A stretch of DNA of 9,220 bases, taken from the NCBI GenBank assembly GCA_934663885.1, contig CAKUKW010000068.1, positions 1-9,220 of the forward strand, read 5' to 3'. Shown here in pieces: positions 1 through 6,814 of this stretch. The DNA comes from an uncultured Tidjanibacter sp. GTDB lineage: Bacteria > Bacteroidota > Bacteroidia > Bacteroidales > Rikenellaceae. Position numbers and translations under genes: made by a program. How positions within the stretch are numbered: the stretch's first letter is position 1; the number at the start of each line of letters is the position of its first letter. The notes under the pieces are model-generated. The model saw nothing but the letters and a program-made list of their open reading frames with translations. It did no database searches and had not been told where the DNA came from.

Positions 1-1
1 C

Positions 2-1129
2 TCCAATTTCAAACCCGGCGGGTATAAAGGCAAGCTGAAGGACGACTACAATATCCTTATCTCGACGGATATGTTGTCCGAGGGGGTGGACTTGCACAAG
101 TCCAATGTGATTGTCCATTACGATTCGCCGTGGAACCCGATAAGGCTTATCCAACGTAACGGGCGTGTGAACCGTATCGGCAGCGTTGCGGATTCGATTT
201 ATAACTACCTCTTTTACCCGTCGGCAGAGGGCGATGCGGAAATACACCTTTACAAGAACCTGCTCGTTAAATTACAGGGTTTCCATGCCGCCTATGGAGA
301 GGATTCGCAGGTTTTCTCCCGTGAGGAAATACTCGGTACGTTCGAGCTATTTAATCCAAAGATTGGCGACGATACGGATATTATTCTGAAATACCTCGAT
401 GAAGTCCGCACCTTCCGCAAGAAGAATCCGGGGGAGTTCGAGCGCATTAAGAACCTGCCTATTAAATCCCGTACCGGACGGAGTATTAAGGCATCCGGCA
501 AAGACGTAAAACCCGATACGGCTCTGGCCTATATAAGTTCGCCGTATAAGCAGGAATTTTATAAGGTCGAACAAAACAAGATCAAGGCAGTAACCCTGAC
601 ACCGGAACAGGCTGCCGATCCGAATTATAAGGACAGGCTGCCGAAACAGGAAAAATATAACGTAGAGCCTATCGGATTTCTCGATGCAGCAGCACTTTTC
701 AAAGCCACGCCAGAAGAAAAAAGCGTTGTCATTCCCGACAGTCACTACCAGAGCGTGGGAGCGGCGCATACTAAATTCGACCGTGATATAACCGACCTGC
801 TGGACGATAGCAGTTCCTCGTCGGTTGATCATGACACAAATACGCTGAAGGCTAAGAAATTCCTTCGCTGGATATGGCGCGACGGCAAACACTTGACGAC
901 CAAAGAAAACTGCGAGATACTCGAACGGTATGTGGAGCAAGGCACATACTCCCGCCTCTCACGCGAATTGACGCGGCTGGAAAACAAATACCGCCAAGCA
1001 AAGACCGATCTCGAAGAAGTAGAGGCTGCGATCCGCGACCTGGTTGTGCGATACCACAAAGGCCGCCAGCGCACCGGCTTTGAGGAAGACCCCAATTCAA
1101 GAATCATAATATCTGAATACTTTATCTAA
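2..1129 (+). CDS. SF2/SNF2-type DNA helicase, C-terminal part (5' end outside window)
   Basis: The frame is open from base 2, so this is the last 375 residues of a longer protein. The start of the visible part carries the end of the second RecA-like helicase domain: ISTDMLSEGVDL (about 59-94, motif V region) and QRNGRVNRIG (152-181, motif VI with the arginine finger). These are typical of SNF2/HepA-like superfamily 2 ATPases that translocate on double-stranded DNA. A charged linker follows, then a Ser-rich stretch (about 810-830), and near the C-terminus a probable coiled coil rich in Glu, Lys and Leu (about 960-1050). The next gene, a large adenine methyltransferase, begins 8 bp after the stop, so the two are almost certainly co-transcribed and probably work together as a restriction or defence module. 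Related helicases sometimes carry an N-terminal nuclease-like (for example phospholipase D-type) domain; whether this one does cannot be seen. The helicase assignment is firm, the defence role is inferred from context. Confidence 0.88.
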   Translation, partial: SNFKPGGYKGKLKDDYNILISTDMLSEGVDLHKSNVIVHYDSPWNPIRLIQRNGRVNRIGSVADSIYNYLFYPSAEGDAEIHLYKNLLVKLQGFHAAYGEDSQVFSREEILGTFELFNPKIGDDTDIILKYLDEVRTFRKKNPGEFERIKNLPIKSRTGRSIKASGKDVKPDTALAYISSPYKQEFYKVEQNKIKAVTLTPEQAADPNYKDRLPKQEKYNVEPIGFLDAAALFKATPEEKSVVIPDSHYQSVGAAHTKFDRDITDLLDDSSSSSVDHDTNTLKAKKFLRWIWRDGKHLTTKENCEILERYVEQGTYSRLSRELTRLENKYRQAKTDLEEVEAAIRDLVVRYHKGRQRTGFEEDPNSRIIISEYFI

Positions 1130-1137
1130 CCCGACCT

Positions 1138-4100
1138 ATGGACAGACCGCAACTACAACATATTTTTCAGCATAAGTACAATACCGAGGATTGGGTTAGG
1201 GTTCTGATGGACGTATTCCAGGCCACCGAAATACGCCGGGAAACGCGCGAGCTTTCCAACGAGCATAACGACAAAGTTACAGGTTATGAGATAGGGAGCC
1301 TCAAACGCGATGGATTCGAGATCGGCCTGTATGAGTTCGAGATAAAGAGTTCCTACAAAATAGGGCTTAACCGTGTCGGTCTGCGGTCGCTGGTAAAAAG
1401 TTACCTCAATTACGGCGTGGATGCAGCGATTGTGGTCTATTGGCAAGGCGAGCAATGGCGGGTATCTTTTATTTGCGACCTTAAAGACAAGAAGACGAAC
1501 CCAAAACGGTTTACATACCTAATGGGCGATCCGGCGGCGACATACCGCACGGCGGTAGACCGTTTTATATTCATCGAGGATAATAATGCCACATGGCAGA
1601 GCATAGTCGATGCCTTCTCCGTGGAAAAACTCAGTAAAGCCTTCTTTGATGGATATAAGAATCAATTCCGCAAATTCTGTGAACACATAGGCGGCGAAGA
1701 GAAATGGGAGCGCGACTATGTAAAGAAATTACTTGGCAGGCTTGTATTCCTGCAATTCCTTCAGAAAAAAGGCTGGATGGGCGTTCCCGCAAGTACGACG
1801 GGATGGAAAGGTGGCGATCAGAATTTTATGGCAAAGCTGATCGACGATTACGAGGGGCAGGATAATATACTATCGAACGTGCTGGAGCCTCTATTTTTCG
1901 ACACTCTTAACAGCCGCCGGGATGGAGATATTGCCGATTCCAGGTTAGGAGAAAACATAAAAATACCATACCTGAACGGTGGTCTGTTCGACCGGAGCGA
2001 ACTCGACATACAGCACAAGGTAGATTTCCCTTATACCCTCTTCAAAGGGCTTATGGAGTTCTTCTCGTCGTATAATTTTACCATCGACGAGAACGACCCG
2101 GACGATAGCGATGTGGGTATCGACCCGGAGATGCTCGGCCATATTTTCGAGAACTTGCTTGAAGATAATAAAGACAAGGGGGCTTTCTATACGCCGAAAG
2201 AGATCGTGCAGTATATGAGCCGGGAGAGCCTGCGGCAATATCTTCACAGCCATATTTCCGAAGGCAACCGCGTTTGGGCAGATAACCTTATTCTCGAAGA
2301 TAAAATAGACAGTATTCCCAAACCCCTCGCCTCACAACTCGAAACACTGCTGAAGGAAGTTAAGGTATGCGACCCGGCCATCGGTTCTGGAGCGTTCCCG
2401 ATGGGCGTACTTAGCGAGATATACCGTTGCCGCCGCAAACTTTACGGGGCGAATAATACACCCGAAACATTCTCGCCGTCCGCCGTTAAGCGCGAGATAA
2501 TCCAGAACAACATATACGGAGTGGACTTGGAGCAGGGGGCAGTCGATATTGCCCGCCTGCGTTTCTGGCTTTCGCTGGTGGTGGACGAAGAACAACCGGA
2601 ACCTCTGCCTAACCTCGACTTTAAGATTATGCAGGGCAATAGTCTGCTGGAAAGTTTCGAGGGTGTGGATTTGAGCGACTTCAATACAAAGTCCGAACAT
2701 AAAGATCAGCTTGCCATGTTCGGAGCCTTATTTGAAACGGAAGATACACAGGAGCAGATCGACGACCTGATGCGCGAGTATTACTCCGAGACCGACCATA
2801 CCCGCAAAGAGGAACTTTTCGCCCGGATTAACGACACGGTGCGCGAACATATAAAGAAAAGCGCGGGGAATAAGCCTGAGATCGTGGCAAAAGTCGATGC
2901 ACTCGACCGTACTAATATGCCGTTTTTTCTCTGGCACGTATTCTTTAACGAAGTATTCCAACGGGGAGGATTCGATATAGTCATAGGCAATCCGCCCTAT
3001 ATTCAGTTACAGAACAACAGCGGTTTCCTTGCCGAGCAACTTAAAAAAGAGAAATACGATACCTTTGCCCGGACTGGCGATATATACTGCATTTTCTACG
3101 AGAAAGGTATCGACCTGTTGAAAGACGGCGGTATCGAAACTTATATCACATCGAGCAAGTGGATGAGGGCGGCATACGGCGAAAAGCTGCGTTCTTACCT
3201 TGCCGGGAATAATCCGGTGGTACTGATCGAACTCGGCCCCGGAGTGTTCGACAGCGCGACGGTAGACACCAATATCCTGATTGTAGAGAAAACACCCGAC
3301 CGCCACGAACTGCAAGCCGTGGCGATCAAAGGCAAAGAGGACTTCCAAAGCCTTGCTTTCAGTCCGCTTGCCGTTCCCGCCGACGGCGCAGCTTGGGTAC
3401 TCAAATCGCCGATAGAGCAGAGCATCGACGAAAAGGTGCGGAAATACGGCACACCACTAAAGGATTGGGGTATTAAGATAAATTTCGGCGTTAAGACGGG
3501 CTACAACGAGGCTTTTATTATCGACGGCGACAAACGCGCCGAACTGATTGCTGAAGACCCGAAAAGCGCGGAATTGATAAAGCCCCTTTTGCGAGGGCGG
3601 GATATTGAAAGATACTACTCTGCTGTTGCTGACAAGTATATTATCTGTACGTTCCCGGCACTAAAGATTGACATTGAAGAATATCCGGCCATTAAGCAAT
3701 GGCTTTTGTCGTATGACGAGAAATGGTTACGAACTAACAGCTTAGGGTGGATTGCAGATAATCACTTGTCAGAATGGTGTTTACAGAAGCTCGATCAGAC
3801 TGGTAAAGAGATTACTATTGATGAAAAGATCATAAAAGACTCTAAAAGTAGCGCTTATAAAGCACGCAAGAGGACAGGCAATCAATGGTTCGAAACCCAA
3901 GACCAGATCGGCTACCATAAAGAAATGGTCGAGGAAAAGATAGTCTGGAAACGCATAGGTTCCATTCTCCGATTCTGCTATGACGATACGGGCAGCGTTG
4001 TGTTGGATAGTACCTGTTTTTCATCAGGGCCGAATAGTAAATACCTAACGGCGGTACTAAACTCAAAGATGGGCCACTATCTGCTGAAAGATGCGCCCAA

Positions 4101-4332
4101 AACCGGAACAGGCGACCTGCTTATAAGTGTGCAAGCCCTCGAACCCGTCCGCATCCCGCCACTATCCTCCATCGAACGCAAACCCTTCGAGGAACTGGTG
4201 GACGAAGTAATCCGCCTAAAAAAACAGAACCCGGATGCGGACATATCCACCCAAGAGGAGAAAATTAACGATAAAGTCCTCAAACTATACAACTTAAGCC
4301 CCGATGAAATAGCTATTATAAGAAACCTATAA
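1138..4332 (+). CDS. Large Eco57I-like N6-adenine DNA methyltransferase of a restriction/defence module
   Basis: This 1064-residue protein is a class I SAM-dependent DNA methyltransferase predicted to methylate adenine N6. Visible motifs are GAFYTPKEIV (residues 348-357, motif X region), DPAIGSGAF (412-420, SAM-binding motif I), GVDLEQGAVDIARLRFWL (461-478, motif II region) and NPPY (618-621, catalytic motif IV). A mainly helical insertion (about 510-600) lies between the SAM-binding and catalytic parts, as in Eco57I/type IIG and PglX-type enzymes. The C-terminal part (about 780-1010, starting near GVKTGYNEAF and LLRGRDIERY) should be the target-recognition domain. The N-terminus (1-150) has D58 and E68-I-K70 in a strand-like context, which could be a degenerate or real PD-(D/E)XK nuclease core; this is tentative. 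The start follows the helicase stop by 8 bp, without a Shine-Dalgarno sequence. Bases about 3600-3840 are clearly A+T-richer than the rest of the gene. Confidence 0.93.
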   Translation: MDRPQLQHIFQHKYNTEDWVRVLMDVFQATEIRRETRELSNEHNDKVTGYEIGSLKRDGFEIGLYEFEIKSSYKIGLNRVGLRSLVKSYLNYGVDAAIVVYWQGEQWRVSFICDLKDKKTNPKRFTYLMGDPAATYRTAVDRFIFIEDNNATWQSIVDAFSVEKLSKAFFDGYKNQFRKFCEHIGGEEKWERDYVKKLLGRLVFLQFLQKKGWMGVPASTTGWKGGDQNFMAKLIDDYEGQDNILSNVLEPLFFDTLNSRRDGDIADSRLGENIKIPYLNGGLFDRSELDIQHKVDFPYTLFKGLMEFFSSYNFTIDENDPDDSDVGIDPEMLGHIFENLLEDNKDKGAFYTPKEIVQYMSRESLRQYLHSHISEGNRVWADNLILEDKIDSIPKPLASQLETLLKEVKVCDPAIGSGAFPMGVLSEIYRCRRKLYGANNTPETFSPSAVKREIIQNNIYGVDLEQGAVDIARLRFWLSLVVDEEQPEPLPNLDFKIMQGNSLLESFEGVDLSDFNTKSEHKDQLAMFGALFETEDTQEQIDDLMREYYSETDHTRKEELFARINDTVREHIKKSAGNKPEIVAKVDALDRTNMPFFLWHVFFNEVFQRGGFDIVIGNPPYIQLQNNSGFLAEQLKKEKYDTFARTGDIYCIFYEKGIDLLKDGGIETYITSSKWMRAAYGEKLRSYLAGNNPVVLIELGPGVFDSATVDTNILIVEKTPDRHELQAVAIKGKEDFQSLAFSPLAVPADGAAWVLKSPIEQSIDEKVRKYGTPLKDWGIKINFGVKTGYNEAFIIDGDKRAELIAEDPKSAELIKPLLRGRDIERYYSAVADKYIICTFPALKIDIEEYPAIKQWLLSYDEKWLRTNSLGWIADNHLSEWCLQKLDQTGKEITIDEKIIKDSKSSAYKARKRTGNQWFETQDQIGYHKEMVEEKIVWKRIGSILRFCYDDTGSVVLDSTCFSSGPNSKYLTAVLNSKMGHYLLKDAPKTGTGDLLISVQALEPVRIPPLSSIERKPFEELVDEVIRLKKQNPDADISTQEEKINDKVLKLYNLSPDEIAIIRNL

Positions 4333-4343
4333 ACTACTAAGTT

Positions 4344-5213
4344 ATGGTCAAAAGCTCAGAGCAATCAATTTATATTGAACAGTTTAATTTTATCCTTGAG
4401 AATAACGATGGCGTTGTTTCGGCATTGGATTTAATAAAATACCTGACAAACCTCAATACTCTGGTAAAATCTGTCAATCATACCCTGAACAGTAAATACT
4501 CAGTTGGGTTCGATCAAGTTTTACTGGAAGTGATTGCTCTGGAAAAAGGTAGCTTTAAGATACCTGTAACAGTCAAAAAGATATTGCAAAACCCATATAC
4601 GCAGCTTGCTGTGGGAGCAGTTTTCGGAGCAATCGCCGCTAACGTATTATCAGATAATAAAGAAACCGTCAATTACTATATAAATAACAGCACTGTCGAG
4701 ATAAAGCATGAAGTCATTGTCGAGAACAAAGAAACGGTGCGTGCTGTAAGCAATATTGCCAAGACAACTATTGAGGCTCCGGAAGTAAAATCATTGACAC
4801 TGGAATACGACCTTGCTGATAACAAACGTGAAACTATAAATATTCAAAAGTCCACATTAGGAGGGCTTGTGGTGGATATTATAGAGGATAGCGAAAAACA
4901 GTCGAATACTCTGCCCCATGCACGCCTGACAATTGTTTCTCCCGTATTAGAGGCGGAACAGGCCATGTGGAAATTCCGCATGGGCGACAGAAAGTTAAGC
5001 GCAAAAATGACCGATACTGACTTTCTTGATTTGATGGGTAAGAGTAAAATTGCTTTCGGTATAGGAGATGTCCTTGTCGCTGATCTTGAAACCATAATTA
5101 CCATGAAAAGTGACGATACTCCCGATGTTAAGCATTACATACGCAAAGTGCATCAATATCCTCAATATGCTACCAAGACGGGTGAGACAGATTTGTTCGC
5201 CAGCGGCGAATAA
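4344..5213 (+). CDS. Uncharacterised protein with one hydrophobic segment, third gene of the defence operon
   Basis: I cannot assign a function to this 289-residue protein. The first 85 residues form a mixed domain containing the stretch EVIALEKGSFKIPV. Residues about 86-103 (YTQLAVGAVFGAIAANVL) are hydrophobic and small-residue rich, and could be a single membrane helix or a buried hairpin. The C-terminal domain (about 190-270) has the order LTIVSP, then W209-K-F, then a KMTDTDFLDLMGKSKIAFGI stretch, then GDVLVADLE. That pattern resembles one I recall from uncharacterised bacterial proteins of similar layout. It starts 11 bp after the methyltransferase stop, so it is very likely in the same operon. 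Its base composition is lower in G+C than most of the methyltransferase gene, suggesting a separate origin. It could be a membrane-associated effector or regulator of the module, or an unrelated passenger gene at the end of the island. Confidence 0.8.
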   Translation: MVKSSEQSIYIEQFNFILENNDGVVSALDLIKYLTNLNTLVKSVNHTLNSKYSVGFDQVLLEVIALEKGSFKIPVTVKKILQNPYTQLAVGAVFGAIAANVLSDNKETVNYYINNSTVEIKHEVIVENKETVRAVSNIAKTTIEAPEVKSLTLEYDLADNKRETINIQKSTLGGLVVDIIEDSEKQSNTLPHARLTIVSPVLEAEQAMWKFRMGDRKLSAKMTDTDFLDLMGKSKIAFGIGDVLVADLETIITMKSDDTPDVKHYIRKVHQYPQYATKTGETDLFASGE

Positions 5214-5262
5214 ATACACCACGGCTAAATAAAATCAATAATTTTCTAACAAAATTTCAGAC

Positions 5263-5282
5263 TTGCGGACAAATTGCGGACA
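5263..5282. repeat. Two direct copies of TTGCGGACA spaced 11 bp apart
   Basis: TTGCGGACA occurs at 5263-5271 and again at 5274-5282, separated by AA. The 11-bp period places both copies on about the same DNA face. It lies between the last operon gene and the tRNA-Leu 3' end, where an integrase arm-type binding site would be expected at the edge of an integrated element. That role is inferred; the repeat itself is seen directly. Confidence 0.55.
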
Positions 5283-5296
5283 CGCAACCTAAAAGA

Positions 5297-5336
5297 AAAA
5301 CGCTTAATCGCTATTAATTAGCTGATTAAGCGTTTT
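5297..5336. terminator. Bidirectional intrinsic terminator between tRNA-Leu and the defence operon
   Basis: AAAACGCTTAATC (5297-5309) is perfectly complementary to GATTAAGCGTTTT (5324-5336), a 13-bp stem; the inner bases CTA (5311-5313) and TAG (5319-5321) can extend it. Read on the - strand, the stem runs into TTTTTCTTTT, so it should end the tRNA-Leu transcript a few bases after the tRNA 3' end. Read on the + strand it ends in TTTTCATTT and can also stop read-through from the operon. Confidence 0.8.
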
Positions 5337-5342
5337 CATTTG

Positions 5343-5426
5343 TGCCCAGGACAGGAATCGAACCTGCACTTCCTCACGAAAACTCGCCCCTGAAACGAGC
5401 GCGTCTACCAATTCCGCCACCTGGGC
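5343..5426 (-). tRNA. tRNA-Leu, anticodon CAG
   Basis: The reverse complement folds as a class II tRNA of 84 nt. The acceptor stem is GCCCAGG/CCTGGGC with discriminator A. The D-arm contains GGCGGAATTGGTAGACGCG, very like that of E. coli tRNA-Leu(CAG). The anticodon stem is CTCGT/GCGAG with loop TTCAGGG, giving anticodon CAG, which reads CUG. A long variable arm (TTTTCGTGAGGAAG region) follows, then T-arm CAGG-TTCGATT-CCTG. The long variable arm is expected for leucine. The 3' CCA is not encoded (the next bases read CAA), so it must be added after transcription. The 3' end faces the defence operon, the usual orientation when a mobile element integrates into a tRNA gene. Confidence 0.97.
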
Positions 5427-5462
5427 ATTTCGTTTCCCTGCGATTGGCGGCCACAGGGAGTG

Positions 5463-5494
5463 CAAATATAAATAAAATTTTGTTACCGAAACAA
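5463..5494 (-). promoter_or_regulatory. Bacteroidota-type promoter for tRNA-Leu
   Basis: On the - strand TATATTTG (5463-5470) matches the Bacteroidota -7 consensus TANNTTTG. A TTG (5492-5494) lies 21 bp upstream of it, as expected for the -33 element. Transcription would begin near 5456-5458, leaving a leader of about 30 nt before the tRNA 5' end at 5426. This is a motif match only. Confidence 0.6.
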
Positions 5495-5564
5495 CAGGAC
5501 GAAAAAATTAAACTTTTCCAGGATTTTAAAATCCCACCAAAAATAGGCGTTCCCGGCAGGCTGT

Positions 5565-5614
5565 CAAAACAAAAAAGGAAATGCGGCAGGAATTACCCCA
5601 TACCGAATTTCCTT
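5565..5614 (-). terminator. Intrinsic terminator of the candidate small RNA
   Basis: AAGGAAAT (5575-5582) pairs with ATTTCCTT (5607-5614), and after one mismatch CGG (5584-5586) pairs with CCG (5603-5605). On the - strand this stem is followed at once by a TTTTTTGTTTT tract. On the + strand no T-run follows, so the signal is directional. Confidence 0.72.
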
Positions 5615-5659
5615 CACTAACCTAAAAACTACTAACCTGAAATGTACCTTAAAAACTTC
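5571..5659 (-). ncRNA. Candidate small RNA of about 90 nt with its own promoter and terminator
   Basis: A consensus promoter on the - strand (5664-5695) points into this stretch, which ends in a strong intrinsic terminator (5565-5614). No meaningful reading frame lies between them; the only ATG encodes Met-Gly-stop. The RNA would contain two direct copies of AGGTTAGT (complement of 5631-5638 and of 5616-5623, 15 nt apart) with AGTTTTTA between them, in an unpaired-looking 5' half, then the terminator hairpin. That layout is usual for a regulatory sRNA with an exposed seed region. It could instead be a leader of the downstream tRNA-Leu transcript that ends early. I do not recognise it as a named RNA family. 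Confidence 0.5.
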
Positions 5660-5663
5660 GGTA

Positions 5664-5695
5664 CAAAAATAAAATAACATTTGCAATTACGCAAA
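5664..5695 (-). promoter_or_regulatory. Bacteroidota-type promoter for the candidate small RNA
   Basis: On the - strand TTTG (5692-5695) is followed after exactly 20 bp by TATTTTTG (5664-5671). This is a full match to the TTTG, 19-21 bp, TANNTTTG pattern. The predicted start is near 5658-5660. An AT-only inverted repeat lies directly upstream and overlaps the -33 element. Confidence 0.6.
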
Positions 5696-5721
5696 TATTT
5701 TAATATTTTTTTAAAATATTT
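5693..5721. repeat. AT-only perfect inverted repeat
   Basis: AAATATTTTAA (5693-5703) and TTAAAATATTT (5711-5721) are perfect reverse complements around a 7-nt loop. All pairs are A-T. It sits just upstream of the small-RNA promoter and could act as an UP-like or bent element, or simply reflect the A+T richness of this gap. Confidence 0.5.
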
Positions 5722-5735
5722 TATTATTAAGATTC

Positions 5736-5760
5736 CAAAGAAAAAGGGTTGCCTGCCCCT
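5736..5760 (-). terminator. Weak candidate terminator after tsaD
   Basis: On the - strand, 32 nt after the tsaD stop codon, AGGG (5757-5760) can pair with CCCT (5745-5748) across an 8-nt loop, followed by TTTTTCTTT. The stem is only 4 bp, so this is a low-confidence call. Confidence 0.35.
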
Positions 5761-5791
5761 GTAAAAGAGTCAAATAAATGCCGGTAATGTA

Positions 5792-6814
5792 TCAGACTCC
5801 TTTGAAACGCGCATCGGGAGCGATATCCAGGGGAGCGACTATTCCCTCCAGATATTTAAAATACCCCGTAACGGCTATCATCGCAGCGTTATCGGTGGTG
5901 AATTTCAGGGGAGGAAGAAATGTATTCCAGTGGCGGCGGAGACCTGTTTCAGTCACTGCTGCGCGCAGTCCTGAGTTGGCCGACACCCCTCCGGCTATCG
6001 CGATATCCCTTATCCCCGTGTCTTTGGCCGCCTTGATAAGTTTGACGAGCAGTATATCGATGATCGTCTTCTGGAGAGATGCGCACAGGTCTGCCTTATT
6101 CTTTTCTATAAAATCGGGCTCATCCTTCACGGCGTCGCGCAGAAAGTAAAGGAACGAGGTTTTAAGACCGCTGAAGCTGTAGTCATACCCGCTCACCGAA
6201 GGTCTGGCAAACCGGAATTTTTCAGGGTCGCCTTCTTTTGCCAGCCAGTCTATCACCGGCCCGCCGGGGTAAGGGAGGCCCATAACCTTCGCGCATTTAT
6301 CGAAAGCCTCACCGGCCGCGTCATCGATGGTGGTACCGAGTATCTCCATTTCCAGTGGTGCCGAAACCTTTATTATCTGCGTGTGGCCTCCCGAAACGAG
6401 CAGGCAGAGGAACGGAAAAGAAGGATGAGGTATGTCATGTCCGGGCATATCTATGAAATGCGACAGGATATGGCCCTGCAGGTGGTTTACTTCGACGATG
6501 GGAATGTTATTGGCAACCGCTAGCCCTTTGGCGAACGAAGCACCTACCAGCAGTGAGCCTAGCAGGCCCGGGCCGCGCGTAAAAGCAATGGCGTCGATAT
6601 CGCTAACCCCTACCCCGACATCTTTCAGCGCGGCGTCTACTACAGGGATTATGTTCTGCTGGTGGGCGCGCGAGGCAAGTTCGGGAATGACCCCGCCGTA
6701 TTTGCGGTGGACGTCCTGGGAGGCTATCACATTAGACAACATTTCAGTACCGCGCAGCACCGCTGCAGAAGTATCGTCGCACGAAGACTCTATGCCTAAA
6801 ACCGTTATTTCCAT
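5792..6814 (-). CDS. tsaD: TsaD, tRNA N6-adenosine threonylcarbamoyltransferase
   Basis: TsaD (formerly Gcp/YgjD) works in the cytoplasm with TsaB and TsaE. It transfers the threonylcarbamoyl group from the TsaC/Sua5 product threonylcarbamoyl-AMP to A37 of tRNAs that read ANN codons, forming t6A. The 340-residue length is normal for the family. Visible signatures are GIESSCDDTSAAVL (7-20), GGVIPELASRAH (40-51), the metal-ligand motif H111-L-Q-G-H115, SGGHTQ (141-146), DDAAGEAFDK (164-173), YPGGP (182-186), SGLKTS (215-220), GGVSAN (275-280) and TTDNAAM with D308 as the likely third metal ligand. The start is the ATG at 6812-6814, which gives the usual N-terminus directly before the GIESSCDDT motif; upstream is A-rich with no Shine-Dalgarno site. 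It is divergent to the tamB-like gene and looks like an intact core gene. Confidence 0.98.
   Translation of the reverse strand: MEITVLGIESSCDDTSAAVLRGTEMLSNVIASQDVHRKYGGVIPELASRAHQQNIIPVVDAALKDVGVGVSDIDAIAFTRGPGLLGSLLVGASFAKGLAVANNIPIVEVNHLQGHILSHFIDMPGHDIPHPSFPFLCLLVSGGHTQIIKVSAPLEMEILGTTIDDAAGEAFDKCAKVMGLPYPGGPVIDWLAKEGDPEKFRFARPSVSGYDYSFSGLKTSFLYFLRDAVKDEPDFIEKNKADLCASLQKTIIDILLVKLIKAAKDTGIRDIAIAGGVSANSGLRAAVTETGLRRHWNTFLPPLKFTTDNAAMIAVTGYFKYLEGIVAPLDIAPDARFKGV

Noticed and set aside
347..940. 197-codon frame on the - strand
   Set aside because: It is antisense to the helicase, whose reading frame is supported by motifs and by spacing to the next gene.
2..5213. Naming the operon as DISARM or BREX
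   Set aside because: The defining partners (DrmA/B/C, or PglZ and BrxC) are not in the window. A helicase plus methyltransferase is not enough to choose.
5342..5620. Open reading frame of 92 codons on the + strand starting inside the tRNA
   Set aside because: Its N-terminus (RTGIEP) is the familiar false translation of the antisense strand of a tRNA gene. It also runs across the tRNA promoter and the small-RNA terminator.
5778..6149. 123-codon frame on the + strand
   Set aside because: It lies almost entirely antisense to tsaD, which has clear family motifs throughout, and its protein resembles nothing I recognise.
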